Position numbers and translations under genes: made by a program
Notes under the pieces: model-generated
What the model was told of the DNA's origin: nothing
The model's input: only the letters and a program-made list of their open reading frames with translations
Database searches by the model: none
Assembly: GCA_028281495.1 (NCBI GenBank)
Contig: JANQJU010000020.1
Span: forward strand, 124,001-188,000
Direction of reading: 5' to 3'
DNA from: SAR324 cluster bacterium
GTDB lineage: Bacteria > SAR324 > NAC60-12
Length of the DNA: 64,000 nt
Shown here: one piece after another, positions 46,516 through 54,605 of the stretch
Numbering within the stretch: the first letter of the stretch is position 1
Layout: the number at the start of each line of letters is the position of its first letter

Positions 46516-47883
46516 ATGAATACTACAACCCTTTCGCTTACATTGACGGAGCGAATACGACAAGAAGTGATAGAAATTTTTCGGTTGGGCATGCCCGTAG
46601 TGATCGCCCAACTGCTTTTCATGTCGATGCAGACGGTCGATACAATCATGTCCGGAAATTATAGTGCTAAAGATCTGGCGGCCGTTGCAGTTGCAGGAAG
46701 CATTTTTTTCCCCGTATTTATATTTTCCGTAGGAATTTTAGCATCTGTGAACCCCATCATTGCTCAATTCTTTGGGGCAGGAAATATCAAGCCGATTGGC
46801 CGTACAGTGCGTCAAGCCCTGTGGCTGAGCCAGTTCTTAGCAGCAATTTCTATCCTTGCTCTTAGCCATGCAGAGATCGTGCTTCATTTTATGGAAATTG
46901 AACCCGCAGTCATTCCATTGGCACAAGGTTATCTTGATGCCATTTGTTGGGGCATACCGGCGGCGATCGCTTTTTTTGCCCTACGCCCATTTCATGAAGG
47001 TCTCGGGATCACGAAACCGATTATGTATTTTCATATTGTTGGTCTCGCTATGAACATCTTTGGTAACTATACTTTCATTTATGGCCATTTTGGATTTCCG
47101 GAAATGGGAGCGGTTGGCACTGGATGGGCTACCGCTTTGGTCCATTGGAGCCTCTTGATTTGCACTGTGATTTATACCTTGATGACCCCAGAATTTCGGA
47201 AATATCGGGTCTTTCAAGCATTTGAATGGCCCCGATGGCCGGAAGTTCAAGAAATGCTGCACATTGGAATTCCGGTGGGGTTGAGTTTAGTGATGGAAGC
47301 TGGATTGTTCTCAGTCGTCGCTTTGTTCATGGGTTCCATTAGTGTGAATGTCATGGCAGGCCATCAAATCGCGCTCAACGTGGCTGCCACCACTTTCATG
47401 ATTCCACTCGGGCTTTCCGTAGCAATCACCACTCGCGTTGGGCAGGCCATTGGTCGTAAAGAACCGAAAGCAGCTCAGTTTTCTGGCTTCACAGGGATCA
47501 CTTTATGTGGAGGAATTATGATGTGTACAGCAGGCGTCATGTCCGTGTTTGCTGAACAAATCACCACGCTTTATACTCAAGATAGTCATGTACAACTTGT
47601 TGCCATCCAACTTTTATACATGGCTGCGATTTTTCAAATTCCCGATGGTTTACAAGTCGCAGGAGCTTCTGCACTACGAGGCTTAAAAGACACGCGTATC
47701 CCGCTACTAGCCAATATTTTTGCATATTGGATGGTCGGGCTTGTCCTAGCTTATAGTTTGGGTTTTATTTGGGACTATGGCCCTAAAGGCATGTGGGTGG
47801 GCTTGATCGCGGGATTGGTCGTTGCAGCGCTCTTCCACAATTTGCGATTTCGATATTTGAGTAGGAGATTATTAGCCTTATGA
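46516..47883 (+). CDS. MATE family multidrug/Na+ antiporter (NorM-like)
   Basis: 455 residues with 12 hydrophobic segments in two pseudo-repeats. Family segments are GMPVVIAQLLFMSMQTVDTIMSG, ending about residue 48, VNPIIAQFFGAG, GIPAAIAFFALRPFHEGLG, GIPVGLSLVMEAGLFS, NVMAGHQIALNVAATTFMIPLGLS over residues about 274-297, and GASALRGLKDTRIPL. It exports cationic drugs or metabolites with Na+ or H+. Its stop overlaps the start of the lipoprotein gene by 4 nt, so the two are translationally coupled. Confidence 0.93.
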   Translation: MNTTTLSLTLTERIRQEVIEIFRLGMPVVIAQLLFMSMQTVDTIMSGNYSAKDLAAVAVAGSIFFPVFIFSVGILASVNPIIAQFFGAGNIKPIGRTVRQALWLSQFLAAISILALSHAEIVLHFMEIEPAVIPLAQGYLDAICWGIPAAIAFFALRPFHEGLGITKPIMYFHIVGLAMNIFGNYTFIYGHFGFPEMGAVGTGWATALVHWSLLICTVIYTLMTPEFRKYRVFQAFEWPRWPEVQEMLHIGIPVGLSLVMEAGLFSVVALFMGSISVNVMAGHQIALNVAATTFMIPLGLSVAITTRVGQAIGRKEPKAAQFSGFTGITLCGGIMMCTAGVMSVFAEQITTLYTQDSHVQLVAIQLLYMAAIFQIPDGLQVAGASALRGLKDTRIPLLANIFAYWMVGLVLAYSLGFIWDYGPKGMWVGLIAGLVVAALFHNLRFRYLSRRLLAL

Positions 47884-48566
47884 AATTTTTCAACTTAGCC
47901 CATGCGGGACTCGCCTTGTTGCTTGTTGGACTGCTGATTGGCTGTGGAAGCAATTCTGGGAGTGATGATGAAGCCGCGAAACAAGCTTTTAATGCCTCCG
48001 AAGTCATCATCGATCAAGGCAAGATTGATGATTTGGAATACGAAGTGCGGGAAGATACCGTTCGCTTTATCAATCCCACTTCTTTTGCGGGGACTTTGGT
48101 TCAGAAAGACCAAGATGGCAACACAGTGGATGTCAATTCCATTCGAGCTTTAGATACCACCAATTTCCTGTCTGACCTGCTTCAAGCTGATGATACCGGT
48201 GAAATCAAAACCCACCGGTTTGTTCATGAGGATGCCATCATTGGGGAAATCTACTTTAAAGGTGAATTCTCAGCGGTGTCTGATGTGGTCACCATCCTAA
48301 AGGATTCCTTTATAGGTACTGCCGTGGAAATTCAAATGCCAATCTGCTTTTTTAGCAAAGCTATTGAACGCGATAGCCATACAAACGAGCAGCTGCAAAA
48401 TGATGTGGAAGATTGTTTCTCTGAATTAGCCACTAACTTCGTGTTTGGTACAGAATCCTTTTCGATTCTCGACAACGTTGCCAACTTAGTGCTTTTATCC
48501 AACAGTGCCTCAGTCACAGGAACCATCAAGTTGCGTAATACCGAAACAACCTCTAGCACTCTTTAG
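47880..48566 (+). CDS. Lipoprotein of unknown function coupled to the MATE pump
   Basis: 228 residues. A lipoprotein signal has the lipobox LIGC at about residue 21, followed by a Gly/Ser/Asp linker. The mature protein is acidic and has no recognised domain. Two Cys (in MPICFF and VEDCFSE) could pair. It overlaps the MATE gene by ATGA. A cell-envelope partner of the pump is a possibility, not shown. Confidence 0.7.
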   Translation: MKFFNLAHAGLALLLVGLLIGCGSNSGSDDEAAKQAFNASEVIIDQGKIDDLEYEVREDTVRFINPTSFAGTLVQKDQDGNTVDVNSIRALDTTNFLSDLLQADDTGEIKTHRFVHEDAIIGEIYFKGEFSAVSDVVTILKDSFIGTAVEIQMPICFFSKAIERDSHTNEQLQNDVEDCFSELATNFVFGTESFSILDNVANLVLLSNSASVTGTIKLRNTETTSSTL

Positions 48567-48650
48567 ATTCCTGCGAATGATGGCAGTACGATGACTCACA
48601 ATGCCTCCCGGGATCCGCTCTGCCATCTTCTCAGATTCTCTTTGCCACTG

Positions 48651-49184
48651 TCACATATGGTATTGAGGTGTGTGTTTTGGTACTTCCACCCAAGTCTTGC
48701 CGTGAATCTCCAATTCCACCTGCTGGCGCAACGCACAGGCACGTCGAAAAGCTTCTTTCTCTCCATACTTGCTAATCGAAAACATGCGACATTTGTGACT
48801 ACCATATTCCGGACTCCAGGATACGGAAAAAAACTCGTTGTAGGATCCACTTTGATTTCGCTTGCGAGTACGACAGACTCCAATAACTCCTGTTTTGTTC
48901 CGCTTATCTCGACGTACGACACGCCGCGTGGGAAAAGTTTTTCCAACTTCTTCGTAAAGCTCGTCACGAAAGGCAATAGCCGCATCAAACGCTCGGTCCA
49001 TTCCCCCTAATTTCTTGTCACTGAACAATTTCGAGTAAGTCACTGATTCATTGTAAACTCGTACAAACCAACCATGTGTGTCCTTTGAATCAATACGGCT
49101 AATACCACGAGCCTTCTTGCGATTCGTTCCGGGATAACAAGAGGTTCGTTTCGTGAAGTTCGTTTGTTCTGGTTGTTCATTCAT
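48651..49184 (-). CDS. Protein with two AP2-like DNA-binding domains
   Basis: 177 residues from ATG 49184, which has a very strong AAAAGGAGGAGGAAG site; the longer frame reads through that site. Two AP2/ERF-like modules are visible. The first, residues about 25-85, is GISRIDSKDTHGWFVRVY, then FSDKKLGGMDRAFDAAIAFRDEL. The second, about 98-160, is GVIGVCRTRK, then FFSVSWSPE, and GEKEAFRRACALRQQV. Each has three short strands with aromatic residues and an amphipathic helix rich in Ala. Bacterial AP2 domains usually occur in homing endonucleases or phage proteins; here no nuclease part is attached. It overlaps the small HTH-like gene by 8 nt. It probably binds DNA. Confidence 0.65.
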   Translation of the reverse strand: MNEQPEQTNFTKRTSCYPGTNRKKARGISRIDSKDTHGWFVRVYNESVTYSKLFSDKKLGGMDRAFDAAIAFRDELYEEVGKTFPTRRVVRRDKRNKTGVIGVCRTRKRNQSGSYNEFFSVSWSPEYGSHKCRMFSISKYGEKEAFRRACALRQQVELEIHGKTWVEVPKHTPQYHM

Positions 49185-49416
49185 CTTCCTCCTCCTTTTC
49201 GGATTCAAGTTGTGCTTTGGCTTCTTCAATCATCTGCCGGATAGTTCTTAACAATGGTTGCGAGGTGGAATCCCCATTATAGAAATTGGTCACTGCCGAA
49301 GGAAAACACTCGTGCTTTTTGGCGATGTCTACTGGAAAAATCCCTAATGATTCTGCCTCGCGTTTCAGACGGCGAAGTTCTGATTTGGATAAACGTTTCG
49401 ACTTGCGGGGTTTCAT
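49177..49416 (-). CDS. Small HTH-like protein
   Basis: 79 residues from ATG 49416 with an AGGGTAGGAA site; an in-frame ATG at 49515 has no site. A basic start (KPRKSKRLSKSELRRLKRE) leads into a likely helix-turn-helix: LGIFPVDIAKKHECFPSAVTNFYNG, residues about 24-48. An acidic Glu-rich tail ends the protein. It is cotranscribed with the AP2-like gene and divergent to the Xre-type regulator across two palindromes. It resembles phage Cro-like proteins in size only. Confidence 0.6.
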   Translation of the reverse strand: MKPRKSKRLSKSELRRLKREAESLGIFPVDIAKKHECFPSAVTNFYNGDSTSQPLLRTIRQMIEEAKAQLESEKEEEDE

Positions 49417-49538
49417 AGTTCCTACCCTCAAAAAGTTTTCTTGGATGCCTAATTCAGTGAAATTTTTCGTAAACAATCGCAATGAAGATTGCCGTGTAAA
49501 TTCCCGTGAATTCATTACTAAAAAATTTATTAAACTAT

Positions 49539-49579
49539 TTTAGTATAACTACTAAATTAAGTGTCAAAACTTTTGACAC
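49539..49579. promoter_or_regulatory. Two palindromes, probable operator of the small regulator module
   Basis: TTTAGTA-TAAC-TACTAAA at 49539-49556 and GTGTCAAAA-C-TTTTGACAC at 49561-49579 are both perfect inverted repeats, only 4 nt apart. They lie in the AT-rich space between the divergent HTH/AP2 genes and the Xre-type gene, where a phage-like repressor would bind. Confidence 0.6.
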
Positions 49580-49742
49580 CCCTTGGAAATGCTGATATTC
49601 CCAAATTTTGCCAAGATGAGGTCTATCCGAACGCTTCCATTCTCAAATGCATTCCCATCTTGACAAGTTCAGGAGGATTTTAGTAAATAAAAAAAGTAAT
49701 TTCAACAAATTTTTTAAATTCAGATTAAAATGGATGATCCTT

Positions 49743-50165
49743 ATGAATAGCCTTTTCTTGGATCCTCATCGGCTAAAAACAGCTCGGAAGCGTGCGGGGA
49801 TTAAGCAACAGAAAAAACTCGCTGAAATGGCGCAAGTTAGCCTTGGTACTATCCAAGCATATGAACAAAATCGAGGGCATAGCCCTAATTTTTCGACACT
49901 ACGCTCGCTAGCCAAAGCTGTAAATTGCTCAATAGAATATTTGACAGGTCAACAAGAGGATTTCGGAAGGTATCAAGAGCATATGAATGAAGAATCTTTT
50001 AAAAATTCAATAGTGCCATGCTCTTTATGTCAGCACAAAGATTGGCTCATCAAAAGTCTCAACCAACAACTGGAAGACCAACGAAAACTTCATGTTTCAG
50101 AGAAAAAAACGCTTAAGTTGAAGATTCAATTATTAGAAGAAACTTTAAAGCAGGTTAAGAGGTAA
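49743..50165 (+). CDS. Xre-family HTH regulator with C-terminal coiled coil
   Basis: 140 residues from ATG 49743; the frame is open to 49647, but the HTH domain starts right after 49743. HTH_3 domain about residues 8-65: RLKTARKRAGIKQQKKLAEMA, with TIQAYEQNRG as recognition helix and IEYLTGQ closing. A Cys pair (CSLCQHKDW, about 90-98) and a coiled coil (QLEDQRKLHVSEKKTLKLK) follow, likely for dimerisation. It is divergent to the HTH/AP2 pair and probably represses from the palindromes between them. A strong AGGAGG at about 49671 has no start codon at a useful distance. Confidence 0.75.
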   Translation: MNSLFLDPHRLKTARKRAGIKQQKKLAEMAQVSLGTIQAYEQNRGHSPNFSTLRSLAKAVNCSIEYLTGQQEDFGRYQEHMNEESFKNSIVPCSLCQHKDWLIKSLNQQLEDQRKLHVSEKKTLKLKIQLLEETLKQVKR

Positions 50166-50194
50166 TCTCAAAAGCCTAACACAAGATATAAGGA

Positions 50195-51841
50195 CTAAGA
50201 TTCTACTATCCCATCACTTGAAGTGTAATGATAGTAGATCAACATCTGCCAGAGATAGCTGTCCAATGTTTCGAAACGCGGACGCCCCAATATGAAACCA
50301 GAGAAAGGAATGCTCTTCGCTTGCGCATGAAAATCTCCGGATTCGGAAATGAACAAAATAGGGACGATTTGATAAGCAGGCATTTTTCGAATTTTAGAGG
50401 CTAACACCACACCATTCATCCCGGGTAATACAGTCTCCATAACAATGATATCGGGTTGGAAATCCAGTGGCATCAAAAGTTCCAAACAGCGTATTGCATC
50501 CGGCACCACTTGGACATCAAAGTACTGAAAAGCGAGAACTCTCTCCAAAATACCTCGCTCCAATTTATCCCACCCGACTACCAAGACCTTTTTCCTTCCC
50601 ATTACTTTCCCTGCCAAACTGTGACTGGACATGCTCATAGTTAAGGTCAAGTGCCGGTTGCGGGCCTGCAATTTTTGTATCGCCATTTGATGTTTATCCA
50701 ATTCCAACACGCCTTCATGAAATGAGAACCAATCTTTCATAATGCCAGGAAGTTCTCGAGCCAAACAGAGCATATTTTCGGCGATCTCTATGATATTGTT
50801 AAGATTTTCTGTTCGGGCTGGAATCTCAGAATCCGATGTACACACCACCTGCTTGTTGCGTGTATAGAGAGAATCTGTTTGTTCTAATGCGTTTATCAAG
50901 GGCCGAGACACAGATTCCAAAGCCACCACGTCATCCCACTCGTTACCATCCATCACAAAGCACAATTGGTTGGAAACCTGATGAGCATGGAACACTGTTT
51001 CCGCCAAAAGTCCGTGCGCTTTTTGTTCCTCATCCACTTGCCCTTCGTATTGCTGCAACATACCTTGTAGAGTGACTTTGGCTCGTTGCATGACCTCCAT
51101 CATCTGATTAAAACGAACTGCTAACATCCCAATCTCATCTTCTGAATAAACCTCCACACGTACTGACATGTCAGCAGATTTTTGAATATACTGGATCTTC
51201 TGGATCATATTGTTCAACGGGCGAATCACATTATGGTTGACTCCCAAAATAAACCCAACGACAAAGATTAGAAAAAACCCGCAAGTCAGTACAATGTTTT
51301 CCAAGATCATGCCGTAGATATCATCTCGGATCACCTGATCGATGAGATCCCCTTCGAATCCGACCAAAATAAATCCTTGCAAAACGTCACTGTGTACAAT
51401 GGGAACATAAGTGTCATAGCTCCTACCATCCCGAATACTGACGATCTGTCCTCGTGCACTTTGAAGCTGCTGCAGAGTGTTTTTCGACAATAGAGGAGGA
51501 ATTTGGCTATGGTTGGCATGCCCTAGCACTCTACCTTCTGCATCTGTTACAGCAATTCGTGTTAAAATTTTTTCAAACTGAGGATGAGAAAACAACATGT
51601 CCATTCGAGGGACATCTTGACGCCCCACCTCATAAATATCCCCTCCCCAATCCAAAGTATCTAAAATCAGTTCTTCAAATTGCACCGCTACTGCTCTTGC
51701 ATTGAATTGAAAACTGTTGAGGTATTTTGCTTTTAGTCGATGGATGCTTGTGAGGGTCATCGTGATCTGTGATACCAATAAGCATGCCACCACAATGCCC
51801 AAAAGTTTCCGAAACAGTAACGAGGAAAGTAAGGTCTTCAT
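50195..51841 (-). CDS. Membrane sensor with HAMP domain and degenerate receiver (no kinase core)
   Basis: 548 residues from ATG 51841, which overlaps the binding-protein stop by 4 nt. Order: membrane helix (about 12-30), a periplasmic sensor of about 150 residues with PAS/Cache features (RIAVTDAEGRVLGHAN), second helix (about 182-203), HAMP (about 204-257), and a helical region with FHAHQVSNQL but no kinase N or G boxes. The C-terminal receiver fold (about 417-540) is degenerate. The acidic pair is changed (VLVVGWDKL), the phospho-acceptor Asp is Glu469 in IVMETVLPGMNG, and the conserved Lys is Gly (FILGRP). Glu at this site often mimics the phosphorylated state. It may signal by protein contact with a partner outside the window. 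Confidence 0.75.
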   Translation of the reverse strand: MKTLLSSLLFRKLLGIVVACLLVSQITMTLTSIHRLKAKYLNSFQFNARAVAVQFEELILDTLDWGGDIYEVGRQDVPRMDMLFSHPQFEKILTRIAVTDAEGRVLGHANHSQIPPLLSKNTLQQLQSARGQIVSIRDGRSYDTYVPIVHSDVLQGFILVGFEGDLIDQVIRDDIYGMILENIVLTCGFFLIFVVGFILGVNHNVIRPLNNMIQKIQYIQKSADMSVRVEVYSEDEIGMLAVRFNQMMEVMQRAKVTLQGMLQQYEGQVDEEQKAHGLLAETVFHAHQVSNQLCFVMDGNEWDDVVALESVSRPLINALEQTDSLYTRNKQVVCTSDSEIPARTENLNNIIEIAENMLCLARELPGIMKDWFSFHEGVLELDKHQMAIQKLQARNRHLTLTMSMSSHSLAGKVMGRKKVLVVGWDKLERGILERVLAFQYFDVQVVPDAIRCLELLMPLDFQPDIIVMETVLPGMNGVVLASKIRKMPAYQIVPILFISESGDFHAQAKSIPFSGFILGRPRFETLDSYLWQMLIYYHYTSSDGIVES

Positions 51842-52854
51842 TCCAGAACTCCGGTTTGTTTCAGCCATTCTTGAGCCACCTGTTCCACCGATTGTTGCTC
51901 ATAGTCGACTTTGTAATTCAAATCCACAATCGTGGATTGGTTCAATAAAGGAGGGATCTGATTTACTCGCTGGACCAGATTGGGATAAGCCCGAAAGGTC
52001 TCTTCACGTAAAATTGGTGCAGGATTGTAAATCGGGAAAAAAGAACGATCATCTTGCAGAATGTGAACTCGATGATGCTTTGCACTGGCGTCGGTCGTGA
52101 ACACCATTCCAACCGTCACTTGCCCTCGATTCAATGCTCCATACACCACTGAATAGCTCATCTTCTTCACTCGAATGTTTTGCACTGGCCAATTGTAATG
52201 TTGAACGAGTTTCAGAAATCCATCGGGTCGCACATAAAACGATTTTCCAATTCCAAATATCCACTGTGACTGAGTTAATAAGGGAGCAAGATCAGACAAT
52301 TTTTCCAATTGATACTGCTTTGCGATGGCTTCTGTTACCGCCAACTCAAACGAATTGTGGAATACTGCCCGTTTCAACCAGATCACTCCGTGCTTACGAT
52401 CCATCTCTTTGACGGTACGGTACAAAACGTCGCCTTTGGTGTATACAGCCGGATCATTTTGACGAAGATGGGCACGGTACCCCGTACCGGTATATTCCCA
52501 ATACAGATCGATCTCGCCACGGAGCAGTTGTTTGCGAATTACTTTTGTGAGAATGTCGCGCCGTTCTTCTACCTCAAACCCTTCATCTTCTAAAACCAAA
52601 CGTAGCATATGGGTAATCAAATAATGCTCTGTAAAGTTTTTCCCCCCAACCACAATCTTTCCCAGGTTTTTACTCGATTTTTCCCCTTGGTCGATTTCCA
52701 TTGTTTGGTTTGGTTCGGAGTCTAAATTCTTCCCCATGTCCTGTGCATTTCCGGACAAAACGAAGCACTGAAGCCCCATCCAAAGAATCAAACAAATTCT
52801 TATCCATCGTATATTCACACAAAACCTGACGAAAGGGTTCTTGGCATTGATCAA
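51838..52854 (-). CDS. Glycine betaine/choline-type periplasmic binding protein (OpuAC/ProX-like)
   Basis: 338 residues with an N-terminal signal segment ending SGNAQ, then a charged linker. The mature fold starts IVVGGKNFTEHYLITHMLRLVLEDEG, residues about 68-93, continues GEIDLYWEYTGTGYRAHL and ends EQVAQEWLKQTGVLE, as in OpuCC/OsmF-type proteins that bind quaternary amines. No permease or ATPase gene accompanies it. Instead it overlaps the membrane sensor gene by ATGA. It may present a ligand to that sensor instead of to a transporter. Confidence 0.8.
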   Translation of the reverse strand: MINAKNPFVRFCVNIRWIRICLILWMGLQCFVLSGNAQDMGKNLDSEPNQTMEIDQGEKSSKNLGKIVVGGKNFTEHYLITHMLRLVLEDEGFEVEERRDILTKVIRKQLLRGEIDLYWEYTGTGYRAHLRQNDPAVYTKGDVLYRTVKEMDRKHGVIWLKRAVFHNSFELAVTEAIAKQYQLEKLSDLAPLLTQSQWIFGIGKSFYVRPDGFLKLVQHYNWPVQNIRVKKMSYSVVYGALNRGQVTVGMVFTTDASAKHHRVHILQDDRSFFPIYNPAPILREETFRAYPNLVQRVNQIPPLLNQSTIVDLNYKVDYEQQSVEQVAQEWLKQTGVLE

Positions 52855-52967
52855 GTTTTGACAAATATAATTAATTGGTTAATTGAATCAAGTCATACTT
52901 TCTGCCATCTAGGAATTTATTTTCCTAACTTTTATAATTTAGTTAAATATTAAAGTGAAACCCCACA

Positions 52968-54041
52968 CTACGGCAATCGGACGTATCGCACCTGATCGTA
53001 TTTGACATTTAAAGCTCTTGCCACAACGGGTGAAGCCACAATTTGATCTGAACCTGTAGCAGCCACAATGCCCTGACACACTCGGAATTCCAGATCCATA
53101 TGAAGATTTCCAATTATATGCAATCCGTGGTTTTGTGTCTCTGGTTTGTGCAGCTCTTTCTTCTGCGATTTAGGACTGCACAATTTCGACTGACACGCTG
53201 GTATTGACTGACTCAACCAAGCCGTTTGATTTTTTCGTAAAGTATAGATTTGAGCTAATTCTGCCTGCAAAATTGGCGCACCGGAACTGTACCCCAAATG
53301 ATGAGAAAATCGGAATCCTTGTGCCTGACACAATTTATAGTTTGGTAGCGTTTCAGGATGAATCTGTTGTAGTTCAGTTTGGGCCTCTGGAGGCATTAAC
53401 GAAAGATAGATCGGATGTTTGGGAAGTAGATTTAACAACTCAGTTTCCAAACCAGCATGCAATAACTGAACATACGTCGAATAATCCATTTGACGGAAAA
53501 ATGGTTGACCAACCCAACGCCAGAAACGGTTGTATCCCTTTTCATCATAAGCTCCTCTCAGCTCAACCAATATAGGCGAATTAAATTTATGACGGCAATT
53601 GGCCATGTACAGCAATCGCCCAACGGTTAATAGCTTACCCAAGCCTTTTCTCCGGTATGCTGGCAACACAAACTGAGAACACAAACTAGTCGCTCCGGTC
53701 AGAGTTTCTACCAAGTGTAGCACCGTTAGATCCCTTCGAATCTGTAATGGTTTGGATTCTATCTGTTCCGTATGTAGGCGAAATGTATGAAAGGGCTGGC
53801 CACGATTGACTGTTTCTAACCCGCACATTCCAATCAACTGACCGGCAGAATTTTCAAGCACAAATAAATACTGATGCTCGTGGTTCGATATTTGCCCCTT
53901 AAAACTTTGCAAAGAGCACTCTATTTTTCCCTCTAAACCATTTCGGTTGGTTCGAAACCCCGCTCCCATTCCAAAGCCAAGGTGTGCTACCAACCGTTCT
54001 AATTGATCTGCATCTTCTAATAAAACTGGCCGTAAAATCAT
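52968..54041 (-). CDS. Arginine N-succinyltransferase (AstA) family protein
   Basis: 357 residues, close to the AstA length. AstA family features are ILRPVLLEDADQLERLV at the start, YLFVLENSAGQLIGMCGLE, the CoA-contact segment TGATSLCSQFVLPAYRRKGLGKLL, AELRG-like VELRGAYDEKGYNRFWRWVG, and NLLPKHPIYLSLMPPEAQ. AstA succinylates arginine with succinyl-CoA in the AST degradation pathway. The other ast genes are absent from the window. With cyanophycinase 4 kb away, a role in handling arginine released from polymer is possible. Divergence is notable, so another acyl acceptor cannot be excluded. Confidence 0.75.
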   Translation of the reverse strand: MILRPVLLEDADQLERLVAHLGFGMGAGFRTNRNGLEGKIECSLQSFKGQISNHEHQYLFVLENSAGQLIGMCGLETVNRGQPFHTFRLHTEQIESKPLQIRRDLTVLHLVETLTGATSLCSQFVLPAYRRKGLGKLLTVGRLLYMANCRHKFNSPILVELRGAYDEKGYNRFWRWVGQPFFRQMDYSTYVQLLHAGLETELLNLLPKHPIYLSLMPPEAQTELQQIHPETLPNYKLCQAQGFRFSHHLGYSSGAPILQAELAQIYTLRKNQTAWLSQSIPACQSKLCSPKSQKKELHKPETQNHGLHIIGNLHMDLEFRVCQGIVAATGSDQIVASPVVARALNVKYDQVRYVRLP

Positions 54042-54178
54042 ATTCTACTTCCTCAATGAACCACCCCTAAAACTTTTCCAAGCCGTAAATTTCAGGTGTC
54101 AAACCATAAAATTTATTCGATTGATGATTGAGTCGCTCAATTCTTCAAAAATCCATGACACAATGCTTCAAACGAAAC

Positions 54179-54598
54179 TCATGTAGGGTTTTGATAAAAC
54201 AGCAACAGAAACACACCAATCGCAAGAAAGGGTACGCCAAGCCACTGACCAAGCTTCAACTGTTCGTGAAACAAAATAGCAGCCCCAACAAGGGTGACCA
54301 CTGGATGGGCCGCTACTGCAAGGGACACTAAAGACGCAGGCAGCACGTCCATCGCACGAAAATAAAAAATAGACCCAATGGCTGCTATTCCTCCCAAAGC
54401 CAAGATACAAAATATTCCGATGCGATCCACATCCCAAGAACCACGGTTCCATTGCCGCCATGCGGGAAAAAAAGTTATCAATGCCCAAATCACGCTAGAA
54501 CCCGCAAGGATATACGAGTGATGGCCGTGTTGTACCCCAAGCTTAACCAGCAAAGGTTGTACTCCTCGGCAGAGTAAACTCATTATTAGGTTAAACAT
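54179..54598 (-). CDS. Half-size EamA/DMT-family transporter
   Basis: 139 residues, one EamA domain with five hydrophobic segments instead of the usual ten. LPASLVSLAVAAHPVVTLVGAAILFHE, residues about 86-112, is the typical EamA end segment. It would function as a dimer, like small multidrug or aminoarabinose-type DMT proteins. Its start lies 7 nt after the methyltransferase stop, so the two are probably one operon. The substrate is unknown. Confidence 0.75.
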   Translation of the reverse strand: MFNLIMSLLCRGVQPLLVKLGVQHGHHSYILAGSSVIWALITFFPAWRQWNRGSWDVDRIGIFCILALGGIAAIGSIFYFRAMDVLPASLVSLAVAAHPVVTLVGAAILFHEQLKLGQWLGVPFLAIGVFLLLFYQNPT

Positions 54599-54605
54599 GG
54601 CTCTC

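Noticed and set aside
48651..50165. Complete prophage or integrative element
   Set aside because: No integrase, terminase, capsid or attachment-site repeats were seen; only regulators are present.
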